A stretch of DNA of 17,204 nt from Verrucomicrobiota bacterium. Lineage in GTDB: Bacteria; Chlamydiota; Chlamydiia; Chlamydiales; FEN-1388. Position 1 is the stretch's first letter. Every line of letters begins with the position of its first letter. The DNA is taken from assembly GCA_018239705.1 (NCBI GenBank), contig JAFEGS010000596.1:1-17204 (forward strand), read 5' to 3'. The position numbers and the translations under genes are program-made. The notes beneath the pieces were generated by a model. It was not told the DNA's origin. It saw only the letters and a list, made by a program, of their open reading frames with translations, and searched no databases. Positions 6,880 to 15,500 of this stretch are shown here, piece after piece.

Positions 6880-9622
6880 CCGCAATAATCGCTTTTTTGT
6901 GAAAATCGGGAATTGATTTCACGCACTGCTTTCGAAATTCCTGAGAGAGTATAGGCAATAGGTACTCAAAAAAGGAGTTCATTAACGGATCATTTGGATC
7001 CTGAGCAAGCTGTATCCCCTCTAAGTAGTTTCTAATTTGCGAGGAAAAGAGGTCGATGCGATCTGAGATCTGATCGCTTATCAACGTAGGAAACCGCCCT
7101 GTCCTTGCAAGCTCGTGTAAAATGAGATTTACCTCGTCTCGCGCATACTCTTCGATCTTCCTCATGATCTGGCCCACAATCTGCTCTTTATGCGCCATAT
7201 ACTCCTCATCATTCAAAGAAAGACTTGTCAACACTTCGAAAGAAGAGCAGATCACACCCCCCTTATTTGCAGAGCTATCTTTGATGATAATTACCCCCTT
7301 CTCTTCCAGTATGTGCCTGGCGGTATCGGTAAGATAGAGGTTTGCCCCTTCGATGATCGTTTTTGCCGTAGGAACACCCTGAGGATCAAAAAAGTCGGCA
7401 ATGTTTGAAGCACTCAAAGAGCCTGGTCTTCCACCTGCAGGGATAAAGACATCAGCAGGAAGGCGATGGACCCATGTGCGCAGGATCTGGTGCGCCTCTG
7501 CAGCAGAGAGCCACTCCTCGACCACCTCTCCCTCTTTTTTGCGGTAGCACAAAAAGCGAAGGATGTGCACACCTTCGCGCTTTTCACTTCGCATATCGAG
7601 CAGAAACCCGCCCTCAGAAAGTCTATCGGGTGGATAAAAGCGAATAGGCTTTGCCCCAAGAAAAAGCTCCTCGAGCAAGGGCAGTGAAAGGCCTTGCGGG
7701 TCATAAATCACCCCTGAGATATCGATGAGAGAGGTAAGATGGGCAGTTTCCGGATAATAGCGGTAGAGGTTACGAATCTGGTTGCCTGCCACATCACCAT
7801 CGGGGCCCCCTGCCATTTTTACAGTAAAAGGCATTGTGAGAGGATCGATTTTCAAAAATCGTAAGACCTCCTGCATACAGATATTCACCCCATGCGAGGT
7901 CACCCCATACCACTTGTGATTGATACCTGTTTTCGTCTTACTCGTAATGAAGGCAGTACCCGGCTTATAGCCAATCTTTTTTGCGTAGTCTGCGATCCAG
8001 TCGATCATGACATCATGCATATTTTCATCGGGACCTAAGTAGAGATACTCCGGCTTTGTAAAGTAGTCGATAATCGCCTTTTCTTTGAGCTCACCGTTTT
8101 CATCGCAATTGACAAGGACAAGCAGGCTCTCGATGAAAATTCTTTGCGCTCTGTAGAGATGAACAAGCTTCGCTTCTCGATCCTCGGGAGGATAGAGAAA
8201 GATAATCCCCTTTGAGCCGCCCTCCGGAAGGTCCTTATTTTTTCTCTGCTGCGTCCAGGCAAGCTGGTAGCACTCAAGGAAGATCACCGGCACCTCCTCT
8301 AAAGCGATCTCTTTTGTAGGAAGCGTGATTGTGCGAAGGCCACCTCTGGCTAGATCCTGGAAACGAATATGGAACCCAAAAAAGTCTCTCTGGTAGATGA
8401 AAAAGAGGCCAAACGGGGCGTGAGAAAAAAGCAGCTTCACTCTTTCCGGAAGTCGCTCTAAGACATAGGGATCGAGCCGGTAAGAGAGAGCAGCCTTATT
8501 TGGCAAAAAGAAATTGGTCTTGAGACAGGCATCTACAAAGTAGAGGCCAAACATGAGCACTGTTTTCCGCCGCGTATCAGCATGCTCCTTACCTGTGTCT
8601 TGCCGCTCAATAAGCTCGACCAATTGCTGCCTCAAAAGGAGGTGAGCGGCCAGGTTTTGCCCTAGAGGATTACATTTAAAGCAAAAGAGGCGGTACAGGT
8701 CAATACCGAGCTCCGGCCAGTAGCAAAAAGCCTCTTTGACATTATCAAGAGAGTACATATTGGGATCTACATGGACAAGAAGCTCGTGCACAAAGCAGCA
8801 GACACTTCGTAAGAAGGGAAGGCTGAGCCCCTCCTCCGCAAGAAAGCTCTCATAGCTCTTTTCAAAGAGGTCTTTCATCGCAAAGTATCGCACACAGGCA
8901 AGCTCTCTATTGAGCTGTTCAATATCGGTACAATCCCAGCAAGGAGCTCCCCCTTCTCCATAGAGCTCGCAGGTCAAAAGCAGAATAGTATCACTATTTT
9001 CCGTTGGGACATAGGTGAGGCTTACCCCTCCCAGCCCTATCTTGTGACGGCGCAAAGTCTGTAAAAGCTCGCATACGAGAGGTCCTCCTTTTGGACCTTT
9101 GCAGGCAAAGAAAAATTCAAGAGAAGAGCGCGCCTCCCGATTCCATTCTATTGGGCGCAAAAGCTCGCTCACAACCAAATCTCGGGCCTCAGCTTGCTTT
9201 AGTTTGTCTTTAAGAAACTGCTGCTTTTCTGCAGGAAAGACTTCCAAAAATTTACTATCAATCTGGTGTGGAGGCTGTTTGTCGAACAGAAAACAGGTCA
9301 CACAGAGCTTTGCGCCACTTGATTCCAAAGGCACAAGCGAAAGAAAAGAGTGCATGGTGACAAAGTTCAGCGCTTCATATTTGCGGCAAATCTTTTCATG
9401 CGCCTTGGGACCATCTAAACAGAGCACAACCGCTGCGTGAGGCAGTGTGATCTGGCAATGTGAGTCCTGAAGATCAAAATTGATGAGTTGATCGGCAATA
9501 AGAAAGAGCTCCTGCAAGGAGACCAGCTGAAAAAAAGGAGCCGGCATCGCGCTTTTCAGCCAAGAATAGAGTAGGTGGAACTGCTCGTTTCTCTTATGTA
9601 AAAATTCCTGGCCATCTTGCAT
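6764..9622 (-). CDS. gdhB: Large NAD-dependent glutamate dehydrogenase
   Basis: The enzyme oxidatively deaminates glutamate to 2-oxoglutarate and ammonia with NAD, feeding amino-acid carbon into the TCA cycle. At 952 aa it belongs to the long (about 115-kDa, yeast Gdh2-like) class rather than the 450-aa hexameric class. An N-terminal regulatory region of about 400 residues precedes the catalytic core. Core motifs are FGFHIRFQDLARGGLR (near 415-430), PEGGSKG (about 466-472), GPDEN (about 530), KTGINHKWYGVTSHGV (about 564-579), GGPDGDVAGN (about 605-614), IIEGANLYLT and NKGGVICSSFEV. The ATG at 9622 is preferred over the one at 9658: AAAGGGG lies 8 nt before it, and the longer form would overlap the preceding gene. 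It follows the P-type ATPase by 13 nt, so it is co-transcribed. The last 117 bp are duplicated at 4264-4380. Confidence 0.93.
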   Translation of the reverse strand: MQDGQEFLHKRNEQFHLLYSWLKSAMPAPFFQLVSLQELFLIADQLINFDLQDSHCQITLPHAAVVLCLDGPKAHEKICRKYEALNFVTMHSFLSLVPLESSGAKLCVTCFLFDKQPPHQIDSKFLEVFPAEKQQFLKDKLKQAEARDLVVSELLRPIEWNREARSSLEFFFACKGPKGGPLVCELLQTLRRHKIGLGGVSLTYVPTENSDTILLLTCELYGEGGAPCWDCTDIEQLNRELACVRYFAMKDLFEKSYESFLAEEGLSLPFLRSVCCFVHELLVHVDPNMYSLDNVKEAFCYWPELGIDLYRLFCFKCNPLGQNLAAHLLLRQQLVELIERQDTGKEHADTRRKTVLMFGLYFVDACLKTNFFLPNKAALSYRLDPYVLERLPERVKLLFSHAPFGLFFIYQRDFFGFHIRFQDLARGGLRTITLPTKEIALEEVPVIFLECYQLAWTQQRKNKDLPEGGSKGIIFLYPPEDREAKLVHLYRAQRIFIESLLVLVNCDENGELKEKAIIDYFTKPEYLYLGPDENMHDVMIDWIADYAKKIGYKPGTAFITSKTKTGINHKWYGVTSHGVNICMQEVLRFLKIDPLTMPFTVKMAGGPDGDVAGNQIRNLYRYYPETAHLTSLIDISGVIYDPQGLSLPLLEELFLGAKPIRFYPPDRLSEGGFLLDMRSEKREGVHILRFLCYRKKEGEVVEEWLSAAEAHQILRTWVHRLPADVFIPAGGRPGSLSASNIADFFDPQGVPTAKTIIEGANLYLTDTARHILEEKGVIIIKDSSANKGGVICSSFEVLTSLSLNDEEYMAHKEQIVGQIMRKIEEYARDEVNLILHELARTGRFPTLISDQISDRIDLFSSQIRNYLEGIQLAQDPNDPLMNSFFEYLLPILSQEFRKQCVKSIPDFHKKAIIAAWIASKVVYHRGLEWSPSIVDVLPFVCQNPAITSCPLT

Positions 9623-9635
9623 CTTGTTTTCCCCT

Positions 9636-11654
9636 TTATCTAAGCAGCCGGAGGGCATTCAAACCCACCAGCACAGTACCTCCTTCGTGGACAATCACAG
9701 CAAGCCAAAGGGGCAGTACCCCATATAGCGCCGGAATCGTTCCACACACAATAGCCACAGTTGCTATTACCAAATTCTGCAGCACAATCTTTCTCGTCCT
9801 CTCCGCCTTCAAAAAGAGCCAATCCAAAAGCTCGATATTGTCTCGCAAAAGAATGACATCAGAGGCAGCTTGTGCTGTCTGGCTCCCCACCTGGCCCATG
9901 CTAATACCAACAGTTGCACGAGCAAGAGCTGGTGCATCGTTAATCCCATCGCCGCACATGGCGAGGCCCGATTTTTTCGCTAGCGCCTCAATTCTTGCCA
10001 GCTTATCCTCAGGCTTGAGCTCAGCCTCATATTCATCGATGCCAACCTGCGCAGCAATCTGCCGGGCGCTCTCCTCATGGTCGCCTGTGAGCATTACTAT
10101 TCTATGCCCAGATTTCTTCAATGAGTCAAGCATTTGGCGCATATGGGGCCTGGGCGTATCAGAAAGCGAAATCAAAAACCCATTTCCGTCGATCACACAG
10201 GCAGCCATGAGCTTGCCTTCTTTACGCAATCGAACCACCTCACTCTCAAGCTGAGAGCGCTCGCGCTCCTGCAGCATCCCCTTTGCGTGCTCAATATCAC
10301 CGATAAAGGCAGCAAAATCTCGTGTCTCCTTTACAATCACTCCTTGAACACCCGATCCGGGGATAACCTCTATGTCTCTCGCTTGATAAAAGGGTAGCTC
10401 TTCTTCCTTTGCCCTATTCACAATCGCCTTGGCAATGGGATGTACGGCATTTCGCTCCAGCGTAGCAGCCACCTCAAGGATCTCATTGTCAGTCCAGCTG
10501 GTTTCTTTACTACTGCGAAAAATTGCTTCCACCTGAAGCTCTCCAAGGGTCAATGTGCCGGTCTTATCAAAGGCAATCACAGAACAGTCATGAAGCGCAT
10601 CGAGAACTACACCTCCCTTTAGCACAATTCCCTTTTTTGCACACGCCCCTAACGCACTTAAGTAGGCAATTGGAACTGCTAAAATAAGTGCACAGGGCGA
10701 TGCCGTAATGAGAAATGCAAGCGCGCGATAGACCGATCCCTCTTTACCGAAATAGGGAATCGCAAGAAGCGGCGCGAAGAAAAGCGCACAAAAAAATGAA
10801 AAGGTAATAATTGAGAGCGCATAGCGCCGACCAAAGCGGTCAAACCAGCTCTCAAGCCGAGGCTTACTACTTTGCGCTTGTGTGATAAGCTTTACTATTC
10901 TTGCCACTGTAGAATCGCTACTCGTATGCGTTACACGAATAGTCAGGCTACTATCGATAGCAACTCCGCCGGAGGCAACCTGATCTCCCACTCCCTTTTT
11001 TAGCGGAACACTCTCACCTGTCAAATGGACGAGGTTCACCATCGAGCTTCCCTCTGTAATCACCCCATCGAGAGGTATAACCTCTCCCGCTCGAACAAGA
11101 ATAAGACTTCCCAAGGAGACATCTTGAATTGCCTTCTCGAGTAGCTGCCCATCTTGAATAACACAGGCCTTTGTTGGCACGAGGCTATGCAGTGTGACAA
11201 GCGCACTTTTTGCCTTGAAAGAGACCATCTCTTCTATCGCGCCGGAAAGTGCAAAAAGGACTAAAAGAAGCGCCCCCTCAAAGCCACTTCCCATAAAAAT
11301 GGCAGCAAAAGCAGCTATGGTCATCAAAACATCAATATTTACATCTTTTCGAACAAGCACATCCTCGACTGAATTAATCAGAGAGGGGACGCCCACGATG
11401 AGATAGACCGATGCGAGCAAGATAAAGCTAAGCGATGACAATGGAGTCCAATAGGAGAGTAAGACGCTTGCAAGAAGAAGTACCGCCGCAAAAAGAGAGG
11501 CTTTCAGGGGCAGATTTCGGCTGATTTTCCTGCCAAATGAGGTTAAAAAGGGACTTGCGCTCTCCTCCAGTCCCAGCTCAAAAAACTCTCTAAACCCAAA
11601 TTCTTGGAACCTTCGTCGGCCTATAGGAATTGAGGTTTCCGATTCTCTGTTCAT
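9636..11654 (-). CDS. P1B-4-type transition-metal exporting ATPase
   Basis: This is a membrane pump that uses ATP to expel a divalent transition metal. The start is taken at the ATG at 11654, which overlaps the stop of the preceding gene as ATGA, giving 672 aa. Motifs in that numbering are the actuator TGES (212-215), the membrane metal site SPC (319-321, in TASPCALILAVP), the phosphorylated Asp363 in DKTGTLT, the P1B-specific HP (405-406), TGD in the P domain (about 523), GDGINDAP (568-575), and HEGGT in the last membrane helix (656-660). SPC combined with HEGGT defines the P1B-4 subgroup, whose studied members export Fe(II), Co(II), Zn or Ni rather than Cu. There is no N-terminal heavy-metal-binding domain. 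From memory, the counterpart is the zntA/cadA-annotated ATPase of Chlamydia (CT727). The partner transporter upstream favours iron. Confidence 0.93.
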   Translation of the reverse strand: MNRESETSIPIGRRRFQEFGFREFFELGLEESASPFLTSFGRKISRNLPLKASLFAAVLLLASVLLSYWTPLSSLSFILLASVYLIVGVPSLINSVEDVLVRKDVNIDVLMTIAAFAAIFMGSGFEGALLLVLFALSGAIEEMVSFKAKSALVTLHSLVPTKACVIQDGQLLEKAIQDVSLGSLILVRAGEVIPLDGVITEGSSMVNLVHLTGESVPLKKGVGDQVASGGVAIDSSLTIRVTHTSSDSTVARIVKLITQAQSSKPRLESWFDRFGRRYALSIITFSFFCALFFAPLLAIPYFGKEGSVYRALAFLITASPCALILAVPIAYLSALGACAKKGIVLKGGVVLDALHDCSVIAFDKTGTLTLGELQVEAIFRSSKETSWTDNEILEVAATLERNAVHPIAKAIVNRAKEEELPFYQARDIEVIPGSGVQGVIVKETRDFAAFIGDIEHAKGMLQERERSQLESEVVRLRKEGKLMAACVIDGNGFLISLSDTPRPHMRQMLDSLKKSGHRIVMLTGDHEESARQIAAQVGIDEYEAELKPEDKLARIEALAKKSGLAMCGDGINDAPALARATVGISMGQVGSQTAQAASDVILLRDNIELLDWLFLKAERTRKIVLQNLVIATVAIVCGTIPALYGVLPLWLAVIVHEGGTVLVGLNALRLLR

Positions 11655-12415
11655 GCTTGTATCATGCAGTAGTAGGCGACGCAATAGGCAAACGTAGCTA
11701 GCCCCAGATTCCAAAGAATCGCATTGATGACTCGATTGTGCTCAATACGCGCCCCTAGAAAGCTGGCAATAGAGATCGTAATGACAGCAGAGATAATCAT
11801 CCCTTCTTGCGCCCAGGCAGCAAACCCGCCAAGTGCCAAGAGAGATGTTATCAATACACCCACCCCGGCGCCAAGCCCTTGAGTGAGGGGATGCTCATTT
11901 TCTTGCAGACGAAACCCCATCTCCTCTTCGAGCATCACGCGAAGCAGCCGATCTTTATCGGCCATCAGCACGTCGATAACATCGTCGAGTAGCTTGCCCT
12001 GAAACCCCTTCGCAGCATAAAGCGCTTTCAATTCAATGCGCTCCTGTGAGCGATGCACTTCGATTTCGTTTCGCTCTTCATCCATGACTCGATGCAGACG
12101 CTCAAGCCTGTACCAGCAGAGCCATGCAGATCGTCCAATTTTCCAAAACATCCAGGCACAAGCAAAGGAGGCGAGCGTCGAAAAAAGCTGCTCTGCCGTA
12201 AATTCGAAATGGCCGAGGAGCAGAGCTATCAAAAGCAGCACAATTGCCGTCTCACGAGCAGCATCGCACGCAGCAAAGATAAAGCCCGGCGTCTCAGCCC
12301 CATGCGTCTCAGATGTTGTAAGAATTCCATCAGCCTGCACTTGAACGATATGTTGAATAGCCTCTTTACCCTGGAAGTGGGCAAATGATCCTTCGCTCTC
12401 TGTTTTGTTATCCAT
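11651..12415 (-). CDS. CCC1/VIT1-like membrane protein (probable iron/manganese transporter)
   Basis: The 254-aa protein shows the CCC1/VIT layout. Two N-terminal hydrophobic segments (TAIVLLLIALLLGHFEFTAE region, then FSTLASFACAWMFWKIG) are followed by a charged metal-binding helical region with the family pattern ERIELKALYAAKGFQGKLLD, VLMADKD and LEEEMGF. Three hydrophobic helices lie near the C-terminus. VIT/CCC1 proteins move Fe(II) or Mn(II) across membranes. The first helix is unusual and the match is by eye, so the substrate is uncertain. I chose the ATG at 12415 (MDNKTESEG). The frame is open up to 12547, but the longer starts overlap the -10 promoter box at 12465-12470; an ATG at 12424 is also possible. 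It overlaps the ATPase gene by 4 nt, implying a joint function. From memory, Chlamydia has a similar neighbour pair (CT728/CT727). Confidence 0.75.
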   Translation of the reverse strand: MDNKTESEGSFAHFQGKEAIQHIVQVQADGILTTSETHGAETPGFIFAACDAARETAIVLLLIALLLGHFEFTAEQLFSTLASFACAWMFWKIGRSAWLCWYRLERLHRVMDEERNEIEVHRSQERIELKALYAAKGFQGKLLDDVIDVLMADKDRLLRVMLEEEMGFRLQENEHPLTQGLGAGVGVLITSLLALGGFAAWAQEGMIISAVITISIASFLGARIEHNRVINAILWNLGLATFAYCVAYYCMIQA

Positions 12416-12464
12416 ACTGCGGATCATAACAAATTTCTTACTCAAGATGCAATTCTTTGTTTTC

Positions 12465-12470
12465 ATTATA
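12465..12470 (-). promoter_or_regulatory. -10 box of the metal-transport/dehydrogenase operon
   Basis: The minus strand reads TATAAT, a perfect -10 hexamer, in a very AT-rich context. The corresponding -35 (17 bp upstream) is poor, which is common in chlamydial promoters. Transcription would begin near 12457, leaving a leader of about 40 nt before the ATG at 12415. Confidence 0.5.
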
Positions 12471-12497
12471 GAAATTATTTGATAAAATAAAGATGAA

Positions 12498-12523
12498 GGG
12501 GTGAGGTAGTATATGCTCACCCC
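12498..12523. promoter_or_regulatory. GGGGTGAG-N10-CTCACCCC palindrome between divergent genes
   Basis: An exact 8-bp inverted repeat (12498-12505 and 12516-12523) is separated by GTAGTATATG. It lies 28 bp upstream of the TATAAT box of the leftward operon and 36 bp before the rightward gene start. It could be an operator for a dimeric regulator or a hairpin in the rightward leader. A second smaller inverted repeat, GCGTG-CACT-CACGC, follows at 12532-12545. I do not recognise it as a known regulator box. Confidence 0.55.
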
Positions 12524-12558
12524 CCTAGCTCGCGTGCACTCACGCAAAGAGAGGAATG

Positions 12559-15500
12559 ATGATTACTCCAATTAGTTCTAATTGGTATCAAGACGCCACC
12601 TGGACGAATACCATCTCGCCACAGCTAACTGCCGCTCAAACGGCATACAATACTGCTCAAACCAATCTCACTAACTACACCCCAACCTATAATGCCGCTT
12701 TAGCTGCACTTCAGGCAGGATCTTCAAATCCAACAACGCTGCAGGGGTTGATAAACAGTTTTAACACAGCCCAACAGCACTACAATTTATTAGTCAGCAA
12801 CCTACAGACGGCCAGCGGAAACCTCTTATCGGCGCAAACAACAGCCCAGAACTACATAGATTCTCAGGGAGATGCTGATTTCAATACCTATACTTCAGAC
12901 CTTCAGGGAGAGATCAATCAACAGCTCTCTCTTAGCGGCGGAGTTACTTCCAATAATCTTGATACTCAACTGAGCACTGCAAATACCGCTCGAGAAACAC
13001 AGCGAACTACCTTTTTTACGGCACTGACCACCTTTAATACAGACGAGACCAACCTCACCCAAGCAAGGACAACCTTGCAAAGCCTTCAAGACCAGCTGAC
13101 ATTAGCCACTGCTCAGGTACAACTCGATATGGAAAATGGGGCATCTGCTTCCGTTCTCTCTACAGATGAAGGTAAAGAGCAGTCTCTTCAATCCCAAGTT
13201 ACCCTGCAACAGGGTACTGTAAGCCAGCTCCAAACCACAAGAAATGCGCAGCTGAACACACTGAACACGGCACTTAGCAACTACAATACAGCTATTAACT
13301 CCATGATCACTATTATTCAAGAAGGCGCTACCAGTGCAGACACTTCAGCTACTAACTTCATCAATGACCTTCAAACTGCTCAAACACAGGCTTCGCAGCT
13401 TACTCAAAACACATTAACAACAAGTAAAAACAATGATGCTGCCCTAGAGTCAGCCCATGAATCTGCATATCCAACGGAAAACGCCTCCACAATAAGCACC
13501 ATTATCAACGCCCAATTAGCAACATTTGCCGCTTCTGAAGCCGCTCTTGAAGGCCTCTCGCAGGTTAGCGTCAATACCGTATCTGAGATCAACTTTCCTA
13601 CGCTTCCTAAATCGGGAGTTATGTCGATCAGTGCGCTCATGGGTTTTCTTTCCGGCGCTCAGCTCTTGACCCAGCATCTTTCTCGAGATCTGCAACGAGC
13701 CGATGAAACAGTTGATGATATTCGGCTCAAAATATGGAACTTGCAGCAAGCCCTGATAGCAGATACTACAGCTGCCCTGCAAGAATGGGCCTTTATCATC
13801 CAGTTGGCAGATAACGAATATAACGATCAAGCAAAAAAAAGTAACTCAAACCTGAGCCAAACAATCGTAGACGACATCAACAACGTCATCGCCAATACAA
13901 GCAATATTAACGCAGTTATTAATAACATCAACCAAGAGATCAGCGACCAAAACTCTCAAGGTGTAGATGTTACTAATGCTTTAAATAACTCTAACATCAT
14001 TGCAACAGATGTAATGAACCAGTCAAACCAAGCAGGCCCTAACTCCTATAACGAAAATAATCTGTTAAACAGCGACACTCCAATCACGCCTCCTGCTACA
14101 CTCACTGATCCGCCACAAGTGCCATATCCATCGACTATCCCTCAATTGCCACCATTCGTACCTCCATCGACACCTATTCCATCGTCATTTCCCGTATCAT
14201 CTTCAAATACGGTTAATGTCGAGCCACCTCAAACTTCACAAAACGATATTGACACGCTCAATAGCATTGTAAGCCAGATCAACAGTGCGCTCTATCCAAT
14301 TCAAAGCCAAATCAGCGGCCCTCCAATTAACTATAGCCTTATCCCTCCCTACACAGAGCAACAGTACGTAGTTGTTCGAGACCTCTCTCTCTATCTGAAT
14401 ATTGATAATGCAGGTGAGATAGCAGCACTCATTGCAAAACTTGTTCAAAACTTCCAAGAGGATCTGAGAAGCGGTTTTCTAAGCTCGCAAGTAGTAGCCC
14501 CTAGAGGCACAGAGGAATACATTGAGAAGAAGATACACCCAAGTACACATAATACCCAATCTGCCCCCAGCCAAACGTATGGTACCGGAGTCATGTTAGC
14601 CGGCAACAATGCACTCGCATCGCCAGGCACCGTAGGATCTGCTCTCAATCAGATTTTACAGTCTCAATCCCTTAGACAGAGTGTAGAATCACTTATCGAA
14701 AAGGGTTCATTACTTGCAGGTATAGAAACACTTACAAAGATCCCCACAAAAGTGGCCAACTATTCAGTGCTTGGTCTTTTCCGAAATGATCTATTGAACG
14801 AGTCAAACGAAGTGCAAACCGACCAGATCAGTCAAACAAAGGCGCAGATTGAATCAACAACTACATCTGCTGCTATTCAATCCATCGTAAATCTGGCAGG
14901 AAATACAGACCTTCTCAAACAGGTTGCCGCTAATCAAATTACACAGCTCCCTCCAAACACGCTCTCGCAAGGAGATGTTGCACAGCTTCTCTCAGCTCTT
15001 GTTTTCACAATAAGCACAGTACTTTTAACTGTAGCCGCACTCGCTCTGAGTGCATCAGAAGGATCAACATCCATCGACCAGACCATTGCAAGTGGTTTTG
15101 CCCAGCCAAATACTGCAAGCTTCCAGTCCCTTGTCAGTGATCTACAGGCCTTGGGAGTTACTCTACCTCAAAACATAACACCTTCTACCCCAGGATTCGA
15201 AGAGGCATTTATCAATGCGCTACTTCCTCAACTCTCCCCACAAGAGCAGGCAGCCTTTATCCAGCAGATAAATGCTATTTTCTCAAGTAACGGCATCACA
15301 CTACCTACTACTGCAGTAGGGGTAGCTCCTACAACCCCAGTTAGCACTACACCAGTTACTGCTCCTCTAACAACCGGAGCTCCGATTGCCTCCACTACAA
15401 TCACAGCCGCACCAACCTCAACTGCAGCAGTCTCCACTACTACATCCACTACCGCTCAGGTTCTCCCCGTCCCTCATACACCAGTAACTGCTGTCCCAGC

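Noticed and set aside
9623..9658. Longer start (ATG 9658) for the glutamate dehydrogenase
   Set aside because: It would overlap the ATPase gene end and lacks a ribosome site, whereas the ATG at 9622 has AAAGGGG at 8 nt.
11655..11714. Longer start for the P-type ATPase
   Set aside because: The extra 20 residues overlap the preceding gene by over 60 nt. The ATGA overlap at 11651-11654 is the natural coupled start.
12416..12547. Longer starts for the CCC1-like protein
   Set aside because: They would include the TATAAT box and the palindrome, and the added residues do not resemble the family.
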